64,000 nucleotides of DNA from Alphaproteobacteria bacterium (GTDB lineage: Bacteria > Pseudomonadota > Alphaproteobacteria > Micropepsales > Micropepsaceae). Below are positions 17,426 to 28,329 of this stretch, piece by piece. The notes below the pieces were generated by a model. The model was not told the origin of the DNA. It was given only the letters and a program-made list of their open reading frames with translations, and did not search any database. Numbering within the stretch: position 1 is the stretch's first letter; every line of letters starts with the position of its first letter. The stretch is from positions 106,342 to 170,341 of the forward strand of contig JAJPHG010000035.1 of the NCBI GenBank assembly GCA_021325375.1, given 5' to 3'. Made by a program: the position numbers and the translations under genes.

Positions 17426-18774
17426 GCGGCGGGCACTCTAGCCGCGATGTATGAGCGAACCAAGCCCAAATCGGGGCCCAGGACATCGAATTTTTCCGGC
17501 GCCTCCATGAGCCCGCTAAGCCTCGGGGGGAGCGCGGGAATTTGCCCGGTAGCCCTACGGACCACGTCCGGAAACTTGGCCGGATGGGCGGTCGACAGGA
17601 CCACCACGGGCCCCCGGGACCGGACCTGTTCGGCGGCGGCCACGCCGACCGCGGTGTGGGGGTCGATCAGCCTGCCCGTCCCGGCATGGACGCGGGCGAT
17701 GGTTTCGAGCGTCCGCGCGTCGTCGACGGCGTGGGCGCCGTAACGGCCAGCGAGATCGGCGCGGATGGGCGCGGGAAGCGCGATCCGCGTCCCGCCCATC
17801 GCCTCGCGCACATAAGCCGCGTCGCGGCCGCTCGCCTCGAACAGGGCGCGCTCGAAATTGCTCGCGACCTGGATGTCCATCGAGGGACTGAGCGTGCGGC
17901 GCGCGGGACCCGCTTCATAGATGCCGTCGTTGAGGGCGCGCGCCATGATGTCGTTGGCGTTCGTCGCGACGACGAGGCGCTCGATGCTCAAGCCCATGCG
18001 CATCGCCGCCTCGCCGGCGAAGACGTCGCCGAAATTTCCCGTCGGCACGACGAAGGTCGCGGGCGTCCCGAGCGTGGCCGTCGCGGTGAAGTAGTAGACG
18101 CTCTGCGCCGCGATGCGCGCGAAGTTGATCGAGTTGACGGCGGTGAGGCCCACCTTGCCCGCGAACGCCGCATCGGCGAACAACGCCTTCACCAGCGCCT
18201 GCGCATCGTCGAACGAGCCTTCGAGCGCGATGTTGTGGATATTGGCGTGGGGCGCGGTAGTCATCTGGCGGCGCTGCACCTCGGTGATGCGTCCCAAAGG
18301 ATGCATCACGAAGACTTCGATGTTGGGAAGGCCGCCGAGCGCGGCGATCGCAGCCGACCCCGTGTCACCCGAGGTTGCGGCGAGAACCGTCGCGCGTCCG
18401 CCGCGCTCCGCCAGCGCGCGCGCGAACAGCCGCCCCAGCACCTGCATCGCGATATCCTTGAACGCCAGAGTGGGGCCGTGGAACAGCTCCAACAGGAAGC
18501 GGCCGGGCGCGATCTCGACGAGCGGGGCGATGCGCGGGTCGTCGAAGCCCGCGTAAGCGGCGGCGACGTCCGCCTTCAGCGCATCGTCCGGGAAATCGCC
18601 GCCGGCGAAACCTTTCAAGATCCGGAGCGCAACATCGTCATAAGCGGCGGCGCCCACATCGACTTGCGGCCACGCAATGGGCAAGTAAAGACCGCCGTCG
18701 GGCGCGAGTCCCGACAGAAGCGCGTCCGTGAAGCCGCATTCGGGCGCCTGCCCTCGCGTGCTCAGATACCTCAT
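17422..18774 (-). CDS. thrC: Threonine synthase
   Basis: This 450-residue PLP enzyme converts O-phosphohomoserine to threonine. It has the typical opening MRYLSTRGQAPECGFTDALL and the cofactor lysine K106 in HGPTLAFKDIAMQ. The phosphate-binding loop ATSGDTGSAAIAAL and FVVPTGNFGDVFAGE also fit. It overlaps SURF1 upstream and the M16 peptidase downstream by four bases each. Its substrate is made by ThrB, encoded at 9505-10455. The two genes are on opposite strands, so an ancestral neighbourhood may have been rearranged here. Confidence 0.97.
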   Translation of the reverse strand: MRYLSTRGQAPECGFTDALLSGLAPDGGLYLPIAWPQVDVGAAAYDDVALRILKGFAGGDFPDDALKADVAAAYAGFDDPRIAPLVEIAPGRFLLELFHGPTLAFKDIAMQVLGRLFARALAERGGRATVLAATSGDTGSAAIAALGGLPNIEVFVMHPLGRITEVQRRQMTTAPHANIHNIALEGSFDDAQALVKALFADAAFAGKVGLTAVNSINFARIAAQSVYYFTATATLGTPATFVVPTGNFGDVFAGEAAMRMGLSIERLVVATNANDIMARALNDGIYEAGPARRTLSPSMDIQVASNFERALFEASGRDAAYVREAMGGTRIALPAPIRADLAGRYGAHAVDDARTLETIARVHAGTGRLIDPHTAVGVAAAEQVRSRGPVVVLSTAHPAKFPDVVRRATGQIPALPPRLSGLMEAPEKFDVLGPDLGLVRSYIAARVPAA

Positions 18775-19469
18775 CGCCAGACCAGCCGTTTGCGCGAGAC
18801 ATGATAGGCGAGATAGACGCCGAGCAGCACCGCCGCCAGCGCGAACCAGGTGATCGCGTATTGCAGATGCTCGTTGCGGAACGCGACGACCGTCTGCCCG
18901 CCCTTCGGCCAGCCGCCTGGATTGGGCGTCGCATCCGCCTCGATGACGACGGGCGCCGCGAGCGCGATGCGATCGGCCTTCGCGATCGCCGCCACGTCGC
19001 GCGCGTACCAGATGCGGTGCGCGAGATCGGGCGTGGGCGTGAACGCTCCTGCCGCATCGGGCGTGCGCCAGATGCCGACGATGCGCACGTCACCGTCGAG
19101 CCGGCCTGCGCGGCGCGTCGCGGGATCGAGCTTCTCCTTCGGCACGATGCCGCGGTCGACGAGGAAGGTCCGTCCATCCTTCACCGTGAACGGCACGATC
19201 ACGTGATAGACGGGCGCACCGGTCTCGTCGGTGGCGAAGGCATAGGCTTCCTTCGAATTGTCGAAGCGGCCGTCGAGAGCGACACGGCGGTATTCGCCGA
19301 CATGGGCGCCCGGCGCGATGGGCGCTGCGTGCATGTTGCGGTCGACCTGCGCTATCAGCGCCAGCTTCCATTGCAGCCGATCGAGCTGCCACACGCCCAA
19401 TCCCACGAGGACGGCGAACAGCGCGGCCGCGGCAGCCGTGAACGCGGGCAGCGGACGGAACGAAAGCAT
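18771..19469 (-). CDS. surf1: SURF1 family cytochrome oxidase assembly protein
   Basis: This 232-residue protein has the SURF1 layout: one membrane helix near the N-terminus (about 12-30, AAAAALFAVLVGLGVWQLDR), a periplasmic domain, and a second helix near the C-terminus (about 205-225, YAITWFALAAVLLGVYLAYH). The GVWQLDRLQWK and GWPKGGQTVVAFRNEHLQYAITWF-type segments are family hallmarks. SURF1 helps insert heme a into oxidase subunit I. The start lies three bases after the DUF983 stop, and its own stop overlaps thrC. Its position at the end of the cta block supports the call. Confidence 0.94.
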   Translation of the reverse strand: MLSFRPLPAFTAAAAALFAVLVGLGVWQLDRLQWKLALIAQVDRNMHAAPIAPGAHVGEYRRVALDGRFDNSKEAYAFATDETGAPVYHVIVPFTVKDGRTFLVDRGIVPKEKLDPATRRAGRLDGDVRIVGIWRTPDAAGAFTPTPDLAHRIWYARDVAAIAKADRIALAAPVVIEADATPNPGGWPKGGQTVVAFRNEHLQYAITWFALAAVLLGVYLAYHVSRKRLVWR

Positions 19470-19472
19470 CGC

Positions 19473-19820
19473 CTATTCCAACCGCCCCTCGCCCGCGTTG
19501 TGCCGGTACTGCAGCACCAGCAGCAGCGCCTTGGCGAGCCTGAGGAGGACGAGCGACAGGACGATGACGAGCGGGACCCAGAGCGCGACGTGCACCCAAT
19601 AGGGCGGTTGGTATTTCACTTCCACGATCAGCGCCGACACGGTGACGATCGCGCCCACGATCAGGATGACGAACACCGCCGGACCGTCACCCGCGTCGAA
19701 GGGGCCATAGTCCAGGCCGCAGGCACTGCACCGCGGCGCGACTTTCAGGTATCCGTCGAACAGCGCTCCCTGCCCGCAACGCGGACAACGCCCGAGCAGG
19801 GCCGCGCGCGCGACGCTCAA
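19473..19820 (-). CDS. DUF983 zinc-ribbon membrane protein
   Basis: This 115-residue protein begins at a TTG (19820) that overlaps the ctaE stop codon. It opens with a CxxC...CxxC ribbon ([18 protein letters not shown] followed by [11 protein letters not shown]) and then has two membrane helices ([20 protein letters not shown] and [20 protein letters not shown]). This is the DUF983 family that sits between ctaE and SURF1 in Alphaproteobacteria. It is presumed to help oxidase biogenesis, but the mechanism is unproven. A longer reading frame upstream is the shadow of ctaE and is not used. Confidence 0.88.
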   Translation of the reverse strand: MSVARAALLGRCPRCGQGALFDGYLKVAPRCSACGLDYGPFDAGDGPAVFVILIVGAIVTVSALIVEVKYQPPYWVHVALWVPLVIVLSLVLLRLAKALLLVLQYRHNAGEGRLE

Positions 19821-20731
19821 CCGACGACGGCCGAGGCGCCCCAGACATAGATCCAGGTGAACAGGAACAGCCACACCACGTCGACGAAGTGCCAGTACCA
19901 GGCGGCCGCCTCGAAGCCGAAATGGCGCTCGGGCGTGAACTGGCCGGCCATCGCGCGGAACAGGCACACGATCAGGAAGATCGTGCCCACGATCACGTGG
20001 AAGCCGTGGAAGCCCGTCGCCATGAAGAAGGTCGAGCCGTAGATCGCATCGAGATTGCCGGGGGCTGCGAGGCTCACATGCGCCGGATCGGAGAGGTGCG
20101 CCAGCGCGAGCCCGTTGAAGCCGAAGGTGAACGGCGCGTGGCTGTACTCCCAGGCCTGGATGCAGGTGAAGGAGAGACCGAGACACACGGTGAGCAACAG
20201 GCCCTGCACCGCGCCCTTGCGGTCGCCGTGGAGGATCGCGTGATGCGCCCAGGTCACTGTCGTGGCCGAGGTAAGCAGGATCAGCGTGTTGAGCACCGGG
20301 AAATGCCAGGGGTCGAGCGTCACCACGCCCACCGGCGGCCACTGGCCGATGGAGACGTCGTGCGGGAAGAACGCCGAATTGAAATAGGCCCAGAACCAGG
20401 CGACGAAGAACATCACCTCCGAGGCGATGAACAGCACCATGCCGAAGCGCAGGCCGAGCTTGACCACCGGCTTGTGGTCGCCGCGCACGACGGATTCCTG
20501 GATGACGTCGCGCCACCAGCCGACGAAGGTGAAGGCGAGCAGCAGCGCGCCCGCGGCGAAGATCCACGGCTGGCCGTTCACCGGCAGGCCGAAGAAGCCG
20601 GTGTAATCCTTGTTCATCCAGAACACGGCGCCGACCAGCATCGTGAACGCGGCGATGGAACCGACGATCGGCCACGGGCTCGGATCGACCAGGTGATAGT
20701 CGTGGTGGACTTCGCTATGCGCCTCAGCCAT
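19817..20731 (-). CDS. ctaE: Cytochrome c oxidase subunit III
   Basis: This 304-residue, seven-helix subunit is part of the aa3-type oxidase. Typical segments are [20 protein letters not shown] near the N-terminus, [50 protein letters not shown] and the C-terminal [22 protein letters not shown] 20731 is chosen because GAGG lies seven bases upstream, while the frame extends only to a TTG further out. It overlaps DUF983 downstream. Upstream it is separated by 30 bp from the small CoxF-like gene, whereas ctaG would normally lie here. Confidence 0.97.
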   Translation of the reverse strand: MAEAHSEVHHDYHLVDPSPWPIVGSIAAFTMLVGAVFWMNKDYTGFFGLPVNGQPWIFAAGALLLAFTFVGWWRDVIQESVVRGDHKPVVKLGLRFGMVLFIASEVMFFVAWFWAYFNSAFFPHDVSIGQWPPVGVVTLDPWHFPVLNTLILLTSATTVTWAHHAILHGDRKGAVQGLLLTVCLGLSFTCIQAWEYSHAPFTFGFNGLALAHLSDPAHVSLAAPGNLDAIYGSTFFMATGFHGFHVIVGTIFLIVCLFRAMAGQFTPERHFGFEAAAWYWHFVDVVWLFLFTWIYVWGASAVVG

Positions 20732-20761
20732 GGACCTCAAGCCCCTTTTGTCCGCCGCCCG

Positions 20762-20908
20762 TCAGTGGAGCCATTGCTCGCCCCACTTCACGATCGACAT
20801 CATGAAAACCAAAACCACGAGCCCCGCGAGGATGAGCCCAAGCGCCAGGTTGCGCTTGCGCCTCTCGCGGCCAAAGCCCGCATCGTCCTCGCCCGTATCG
20901 TCATCCAT
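20762..20908 (-). CDS. CoxF-like small single-helix membrane protein, 48 aa
   Basis: This short gene reads MDDDTGEDDAGFGRERRKRN followed by a single hydrophobic helix (LALGLILAGLVVLVFMMSIV) and KWGEQWLH. The ATG at 20908 follows GAGG by a few bases and starts five bases after the ctaB stop. Small proteins with an acidic N-terminus, an RRKRN stop-transfer-like cluster and one helix occur at this place in alphaproteobacterial cox clusters, where they are called CoxF. The gene is too short for a confident family call and its function is unknown. Confidence 0.75.
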   Translation of the reverse strand: MDDDTGEDDAGFGRERRKRNLALGLILAGLVVLVFMMSIVKWGEQWLH

Positions 20909-20912
20909 CGCC

Positions 20913-21821
20913 TCATATCCAATGCGCCGCGATCCGCTCGACGATGAGGGCCGCGAACAGGGCGAAGAGATAGAGGAGCGAGATCCCGAACAGCCGCTTG
21001 GCGGCCGGCTCGTGCGCCTCGTCGGTCTCGCGCAGCACCGCAACGCTCTGCGAGAGGAACGCGCCGCCGAGCAGCGCGGCACAGGCGAGATAGAGCGGGC
21101 CCGCGAAGCCCAAGAAGGACGGCGCGAGGCCTGCGGGCACGAGCAGCAGCGTATAGGCGAAGATGTTCCAGCGCGTCACGCGCTTGCCGCTCACGACGGG
21201 AAGCATCGGCACGCCCGCGCGCGCGTAGTCGCCGGAGCGGAACAGCGCCAGGGCCCAGAAATGCGGCGGCGTCCACAGGAAGATGATCGCGACCAGCACC
21301 AGGGGGGGAAGCGCAAGCGAGCCCGTCACCGCGGCCCAGCCGATCGCCGGCGGCAGCGCGCCCGACAACCCGCCGATCACGATGTTCTGCGGCGTCCGCC
21401 GCTTGAGCCAAAGCGTGTAGACGCCGACATAGAAGAAGATCGTGAAGGCGAGCAGCGCCGCCGCCGCGAAGTTCACGAACAGTCCCATCATCGCGACCGA
21501 CGCTATCGCCAGCGTGTAGCCGAAGCCGAGCACGTCGCCGCGCGCGATCTTTCCCATCGGGATCGGCCGGCCCGCAGTGCGCGACATCAGCGCGTCGATG
21601 TCGCTGTCATAGGCCATGTTGAGCGCGCCCGACGCCCCCGCGCCGACCGCGATGCAGAGCAGCGCCGTGAACGCCACGAGCGGATGGACATGGCCGGGCG
21701 CGACGACGATCCCAGCCAGCCCCGTGAACACGACGAGCGACATCACGCGCGGCTTGAGCAGCGCGAAGAAGTCGCCGACCGTGGCGACGGGACGGGCTTG
21801 GAATGTATCGATCGACGCCAT
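20913..21821 (-). CDS. ctaB: Protoheme IX farnesyltransferase
   Basis: This 302-residue UbiA-superfamily enzyme adds a farnesyl group to heme b to make heme o, the precursor of heme a for the oxidase. The prenyl-diphosphate site is [20 protein letters not shown] (about residues 68-87). The second aspartate-rich region is less strict, as usual in CtaB, and [12 protein letters not shown] is a family hallmark. About nine hydrophobic helices are visible. It sits nine bases downstream of ctaD, in the conventional order. Confidence 0.97.
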   Translation of the reverse strand: MASIDTFQARPVATVGDFFALLKPRVMSLVVFTGLAGIVVAPGHVHPLVAFTALLCIAVGAGASGALNMAYDSDIDALMSRTAGRPIPMGKIARGDVLGFGYTLAIASVAMMGLFVNFAAAALLAFTIFFYVGVYTLWLKRRTPQNIVIGGLSGALPPAIGWAAVTGSLALPPLVLVAIIFLWTPPHFWALALFRSGDYARAGVPMLPVVSGKRVTRWNIFAYTLLLVPAGLAPSFLGFAGPLYLACAALLGGAFLSQSVAVLRETDEAHEPAAKRLFGISLLYLFALFAALIVERIAAHWI

Positions 21822-21830
21822 CTATGACCT

Positions 21831-24253
<2,423 letters not shown>

Positions 24254-24398
24254 GAGGCGACCTCGCAAATATAATGGAGCGCGCGGCCGCAAAGGCCGCC
24301 GCCCAGGGATTCTCTGCCCGATTTAGAGGCGGCGGGGTGGCAAAGTCATTGCGACCAGATGGCACGGGGCCTGGAAATCCCTATATCTATACCAAATC

Positions 24399-24535
24399 AC
24401 CATGGCCGCCTTGAGGCGGCCACCCAGCCAGCGAGCGTCCATGGCCGGGTTTAACCCGGCCATCAGCGAGCGAAACGACTCACGCGCCCGCAGACGCGGG
24501 CGCGCTGGGTGGCCGGGTCAGGCCCGGCCATGGTG
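24399..24535. repeat. Dispersed inverted repeat family B, copy 2, in the ctaC/tldD intergenic region
   Basis: This is a compound unit of four hairpins: CCATGGCCGCCTTGAGGCGG, TCCATGGCCGGGTTTAACCC continuing to CGGCCA, CGCGCCCGCAGACGCGGGCG, and GGCCGGGTCAGGCCCGGCCA. The outer ends, TACCAAATCACCATGG and CCATGGTGACGTTGGTA, are inverted relative to each other. It occupies most of the 326-bp divergent gap between ctaC and tldD (24254-24579). The rest of that gap shows no gene. The sequence CTATATCTATACC at about 24381-24393 is the only AT-rich, promoter-like stretch, and its strand is uncertain. Confidence 0.8.
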
Positions 24536-24579
24536 ACGTTGGTATAAGGTTGAAACAAAACGCCACCGGGAGAACCTCC

Positions 24580-26004
24580 GTGAGCCAGCCAAACGACCTT
24601 TTCTTCTCCCGCACCGGCATGGACCGGGCCAAAGTCCAGGCCACGGTGGAGGACGCGCTCAAGGGCGCCGACGACGGCGAGCTGTTCCTGGAATACCGCC
24701 AGAGCGAATCGTTCTCCTTCGACGACGGAAGGCTCAAGGCCGCCACTTTCGACACCACCCAGGGCTTCGGCCTGCGCGCGGTGTCGGGCGAGGCCACCGG
24801 CTATGCCCATGCCTCGGACCTCTCCGAGGAGGCCATCAAGCGCGCCGCCGAGACCGTCCGCGCCGTCGCCAGAGGCCATTCGGGCGTCCTGGCGCTCTCG
24901 CCCGCGCGCACCAACAAGCACCTCTATTCGGATATCGATCCGCTGGGCAGCGCGGCGTTCGAGACCAAGGTGAGGCTGCTGGAGGAGATGAATGCCTACG
25001 CCCGCTCCAGGGACCAGCGCGTCAAGCAGGTGTCCTGCTCGCTGACCGGCGAGTGGCAGAACGTCGAGATCCTGCGCCCCGACGGCGAGACCTATCGCGA
25101 CGTCCGCCCGCTGGTGCGTATCGGCGTCTCGGTCGTGGTCGAGGAGAACGGCCGCCAGGAATCGGGGAGCTATGGCGGCGGCGGCCGCGGCACCTATGAA
25201 ACCTATCTCGCCGACGGCTATTGGCACGACGCCGTCGACGAGGCGCTGCGCCAGGCGCTGGTCAATCTCTCCTCCATTCCCGCCCCCGCGGGCGAGATGA
25301 CCGTCGTGCTCGGGCCCGGCTGGCCCGGCGTGCTGCTGCACGAGGCGGTAGGCCACGGGCTCGAGGGCGATTTCAACCGCAAGAAAACGAGCGCGTTCGC
25401 GGGCCTGATGGGCGAACGCGTCGCGGCGCCTGGCGTGACCGTCGTCGACGACGGCACGATCGGCGGGCGGCGCGGCTCGCTCACCATCGACGACGAAGGC
25501 ACGCCCTCCTCGCGCACGGTCCTGATCGAGGACGGCATCCTCAAGGGCTTCATGCAGGACCGCCAGAACGCGCGCCTCATGGGCGTGGCGCCCACGGGCA
25601 ACGGGCGGCGGCAGTCCTATGCGAACTCCGTCATGCCGCGCATGACCAACACCTACATGCTGGGCGGCGACAAGGATCCGGGCGAGATCCTGGCCAGCGT
25701 GGACAAGGGCATCTACGCGACCAATTTCGGCGGCGGCCAGGTCGACATCACCAGCGGCAAGTTCGTCTTCTCCTGCACCGAGGCCTATCTGATCGAGAAC
25801 GGCAGGATCGGTCCCGCCATCAAGGGCGCGACCTTGATCGGCAACGGCGCGGACGCGCTGATGCGCGTGACCATGATCGGCAACGACATGAAGCTCGATA
25901 CCGGCATCGGAGTCTGCGGCAAGAACGGCCAGTCCGTCCCCGTCGGCGTCGGTCAGCCGACCCTGCGCCTGGACGGTCTGACCGTGGGCGGCACGGCGGC
26001 GTGA
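24580..26004 (+). CDS. tldD: Metalloprotease TldD
   Basis: TldD is the catalytic half of the TldD/TldE (PmbA) protease, known for trimming unfolded peptides and for microcin B17 maturation in E. coli. The zinc site HEAVGH lies at about residues 254-259 (LLHEAVGHGLEGDFNRK). Other family blocks are SVMPRMTNTYMLGG and FGGGQVDITSGKFVFS. I chose the GTG at 24580 because GGGAG lies seven bases upstream, giving 474 residues, close to the E. coli length. The partner pmbA is in this window at 50024-51364. The stop overlaps the DUF952 GTG start. Confidence 0.95.
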   Translation: MSQPNDLFFSRTGMDRAKVQATVEDALKGADDGELFLEYRQSESFSFDDGRLKAATFDTTQGFGLRAVSGEATGYAHASDLSEEAIKRAAETVRAVARGHSGVLALSPARTNKHLYSDIDPLGSAAFETKVRLLEEMNAYARSRDQRVKQVSCSLTGEWQNVEILRPDGETYRDVRPLVRIGVSVVVEENGRQESGSYGGGGRGTYETYLADGYWHDAVDEALRQALVNLSSIPAPAGEMTVVLGPGWPGVLLHEAVGHGLEGDFNRKKTSAFAGLMGERVAAPGVTVVDDGTIGGRRGSLTIDDEGTPSSRTVLIEDGILKGFMQDRQNARLMGVAPTGNGRRQSYANSVMPRMTNTYMLGGDKDPGEILASVDKGIYATNFGGGQVDITSGKFVFSCTEAYLIENGRIGPAIKGATLIGNGADALMRVTMIGNDMKLDTGIGVCGKNGQSVPVGVGQPTLRLDGLTVGGTAA

Positions 26005-26342
26005 CGCCTATCTTCAAGATCGTTCACGCCGCCGAATGGACACGGGTGGGTGATGCCTATGCAGGCTCCGAGAAAGACCGCGCCGACGGCTTCCTGCATT
26101 TCTCGACGGCCGCGCAACTCATGGGCACGCTGACGCGCTACTATGCGGACGCGGACGATCTATTGCTTGTCGCTGTCGACGGAGCCGCGCTCGGAGCCGC
26201 GCTCAAATACGAGCCGTCACGCGACGGCGCGTTGTTTCCGCATCTTCATGGAACGCTGCCGCGCGAAGCGGTGAGATGGGTGAAGCCCATCTCGCGCGAC
26301 GCGCGGGGAGCGTTCGTGCTGCCCGACGGCGTCACGGCTTGA
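26001..26342 (+). CDS. DUF952 family protein
   Basis: This 113-residue protein matches the DUF952 family. The N-terminus TPIFKIVHAAEWTRVGDAYA, the middle SEKDRADGFLHFSTAAQLM with its conserved histidine, and the C-terminal ALFPHLHGTLPREAVRWVKP are all typical. The fold is thought to resemble glutathione-dependent or ADP-ribosyl-like small domains, but no reaction is established. The GTG at 26001 overlaps the tldD stop by four bases (GTGA), so translation is coupled. The 3' end overlaps the convergent GloVer gene by 11 bp. Confidence 0.9.
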   Translation: MTPIFKIVHAAEWTRVGDAYAGSEKDRADGFLHFSTAAQLMGTLTRYYADADDLLLVAVDGAALGAALKYEPSRDGALFPHLHGTLPREAVRWVKPISRDARGAFVLPDGVTA

Positions 26343-27558
26343 GGACGTAGACCGCGCCGTCGCCGCCCGCGCCGCCGAGCGTCGTGGTGCCGTAGAGCAT
26401 CTTGCCGCGCTTGAGCGGTGCCGCGGACGGGCTCTGTCCATCGCCGGCGCCGAAGCTGTGCAGCACGGTTTCGCTCCAGGTGCCGCCGCCGGCGGGAGGC
26501 GTGATCTGGAACAGAGCGCCCTTCGCGTTCGCGCCGCCGCCATTCGCGGTGCCGTAGATCGTGCCGGTCTTGTCGATCGTCACCGCGCAGATCGATGCCG
26601 CGTTGGGATCGTTCGCCTGGTCGCCGAAATTGTAGAGCACCTTCTCGCTCGTGCCGTTCAGCGAATAGACCGCGCCGATGCCGTTCTTGCCCCAGGTCGC
26701 GCAGCCGTAGAGCGTGCCGTCGAGGCCGCGAACAAGTCCCGTGAACGGCCCGACCGCGTCGCCGAGCGCGCCGAAATCGTGCAGCACGGTCTCGCTCCAC
26801 GCGGTCTGGTGCTTCCTGGGCGGCGTGAGCTGGAACGCGGTTCCGTCGCTCAGCGTGCCGCCGAGCTCGGTGGTGCCGGTGAGAACGCCTTGCTTGTCGA
26901 CGGCGAGACGCCCGAGACCCGGGAACTGACCGTCATCGGTTCCGCCGAAGACATGCAGCAGCGCGTATTCGCTCGCATCGCCGCTCGGGCTGATGCTGAA
27001 CACGGTGCCGTACATCGGATTCTGCTGCGCCTGCTGGCCGTCCTGGGGCTGCTGGCCCATCGTCGTGCCGTAGATGAGGCCGTCCTTGCCGAACACCAGC
27101 CCGGCGCTCGGATAGAAGCCGTCGCCGCCGGTGGGATTGAACGCGTGCAGCGTCGTGAGCGTCCAGGTCGCGCCGTTCGGATCGAGGCGCCACACCGTGC
27201 CGCTGGAGAACGAGCCGCCGAACTTGGTCGTACCGTACAACTCGCCCGACGGCCCGATGAGCACGCCGCCCTGCACGCCGCCCGTGAGGTTGGCCAGGGT
27301 TTCCACGGTCCAGGTCTTGCCGGTCTTGGTCAGGCGGAAGACCGTGCCGCCCCCCTGCGAGCCGCCCTCGAACGTCGTGCCGTAGAGGCGGCCGGCGCCG
27401 TCCGCCACCAGCTCGCTCGGCTGTTGTCCGTCGCTGACGCCGGCAAAATCGTGGAGCACCTTGTAGCTGCCGGCCGAGGCGGCAGATGTCATGAGAGCAA
27501 GCGCCAGGCTCCCCAAGCCCGCGCGGAGAAGATGCTTACGCTGTACGCCCAAGAACAT
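26332..27558 (-). CDS. GloVer-repeat secreted protein, cysteine-free type
   Basis: This 408-residue protein has a signal peptide (about 1-29, ending AASA) and then seven repeats of the Gloeo_Verruco (TIGR03803) type. Each repeat follows the pattern LHDF....DG..P...LV.D..G.LYGTT..GG....GTVF.L and is roughly 50-60 residues long. Seven regularly spaced repeats suggest a seven-bladed beta-propeller, which is inference. No repeat contains the cysteine pair seen in the three GloVer proteins at 39398-43832, so it represents a different subtype. Function is unknown. The product is presumably exported. It ends inside the 3' end of DUF952 and is followed on the other side by ccdAB. Confidence 0.88.
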   Translation of the reverse strand: MFLGVQRKHLLRAGLGSLALALMTSAASAGSYKVLHDFAGVSDGQQPSELVADGAGRLYGTTFEGGSQGGGTVFRLTKTGKTWTVETLANLTGGVQGGVLIGPSGELYGTTKFGGSFSSGTVWRLDPNGATWTLTTLHAFNPTGGDGFYPSAGLVFGKDGLIYGTTMGQQPQDGQQAQQNPMYGTVFSISPSGDASEYALLHVFGGTDDGQFPGLGRLAVDKQGVLTGTTELGGTLSDGTAFQLTPPRKHQTAWSETVLHDFGALGDAVGPFTGLVRGLDGTLYGCATWGKNGIGAVYSLNGTSEKVLYNFGDQANDPNAASICAVTIDKTGTIYGTANGGGANAKGALFQITPPAGGGTWSETVLHSFGAGDGQSPSAAPLKRGKMLYGTTTLGGAGGDGAVYVLKP

Positions 27559-27674
27559 GAAAACTCCAATACTTTCTTGTGGTTAGCGGTTCGATTACCG
27601 CGCTCCAGCGACCTAAAGCAAATGCAACCCGCCCGCAACGTTTCCTGGCAACGTTTCATTGATGCGCAGAGCGG

Positions 27675-27695
27675 ATGCGCATAGGCTATGCGCAT
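27675..27695. promoter_or_regulatory. Palindromic operator candidate of the ccdAB module
   Basis: The sequence ATGCGCATAG-G-CTATGCGCAT is a perfect 10-bp inverted repeat around one G. It overlaps both possible ccdA start codons (27688 and 27694). CcdA-type antitoxins bind palindromes at their own promoters, so this is the natural autoregulatory site. A possible promoter is TTGATG (27659-27664) with TAGGCT (27682-27687), 17 bp apart, but it is a weak match. Confidence 0.65.
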
Positions 27696-28020
27696 GGCAA
27701 AAGGCTTCTCCGATCCCCCACGCCGCTTCGCCCACGAAGAGCCGCGCAAGCACAACGGCCATATCGGCCCGGGTCCCAAGCCCGGACCGAAGCGCGCCGT
27801 GAACGTCTCCATAGACGCGGAGATTTTGAAAGTGGCGAAGGAAATGAAGATCAATCTCTCGCAAACCTTCGAAGACACCTTGCGCAAGCGCACCGAGGAC
27901 GAGCGTGTGCGCCGCTGGCGTGAAGAGAATAAGGAAGCGATCGAATCCTATAACGCCTATATCGAGCGCAACGGCGTTTTCGGTGAGGAATTTTTGGACC
28001 TAGATGAGCCGTCAGTTTGA
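27694..28020 (+). CDS. ccdA: Type II antitoxin, CcdA family
   Basis: This 108-residue protein has a basic N-terminal tail rich in Pro, Gly and Lys, and then a ribbon-helix-helix-like DNA-binding segment (KRAVNVSIDAEILKVAKEMKI). The acidic C-terminal arm (RRWREENKEAIESYNAYIER) has the typical CcdA pattern and would wrap the toxin. The N-terminal tail of about 35 residues is longer than in the F-plasmid CcdA. Translation may begin at 27688 or 27694, both inside a palindrome. The gene overlaps ccdB by 17 bp, the usual coupled layout for a toxin-antitoxin pair. Confidence 0.88.
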   Translation: MAKGFSDPPRRFAHEEPRKHNGHIGPGPKPGPKRAVNVSIDAEILKVAKEMKINLSQTFEDTLRKRTEDERVRRWREENKEAIESYNAYIERNGVFGEEFLDLDEPSV

Positions 28021-28318
28021 CGTCTACCCCAACCCTTCAAGAACCGGACGAGAAGACCGTCCGTTCGTGATCGTCGTTCAACATCCTTTTTTCGATGACA
28101 TGCCTACCCGCGTCGTCGCGCCGCTTGTCGTGACCAGGGCGATCCGCCCCAGGCTGCGCCTCAATCCCGCGGTAATCGTCGAGAAAAGAGACCTCTATTT
28201 CTCGCCTACCGAGATGTTCACGATCTCACTCAAATACCTGCGAAATCCCATCGCAAATCTCGAAGCCGATCGCGACCGCATCGTTGCCGCCATCGACTTG
28301 CTGCTCACCGGCATTTGA
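28004..28318 (+). CDS. ccdB: Type II toxin, CcdB family
   Basis: This 104-residue protein matches CcdB, which traps DNA gyrase. The N-terminus SRQFDVYPNPSRTGREDRPF and the C-terminal half with ISLKYLRNPIANLEADRDRI followed by VAAIDLLLTGI fit the family. The C-terminal tripeptide LTGI resembles the gyrase-contacting WGI end of F-plasmid CcdB only loosely, so activity is not assured. The ATG at 28004 lies inside the end of ccdA. The pirin gene begins 11 bp after its stop. No plasmid or integrase genes are nearby, so this is a chromosomal copy. Confidence 0.88.
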   Translation: MSRQFDVYPNPSRTGREDRPFVIVVQHPFFDDMPTRVVAPLVVTRAIRPRLRLNPAVIVEKRDLYFSPTEMFTISLKYLRNPIANLEADRDRIVAAIDLLLTGI

Positions 28319-28329
28319 AGGAGACGCAT

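Noticed and set aside
19821-20675. Long N-terminal extension of the DUF983 gene
   Set aside because: The sequence is ctaE read in another frame. The zinc-ribbon motif begins a few codons after the TTG at 19820, as in relatives.
27694-28318. ccdAB as a marker of an integrated plasmid or genomic island
   Set aside because: No integrase, replication, conjugation gene or attachment-site repeat flanks the pair. The neighbours are ordinary chromosomal genes.
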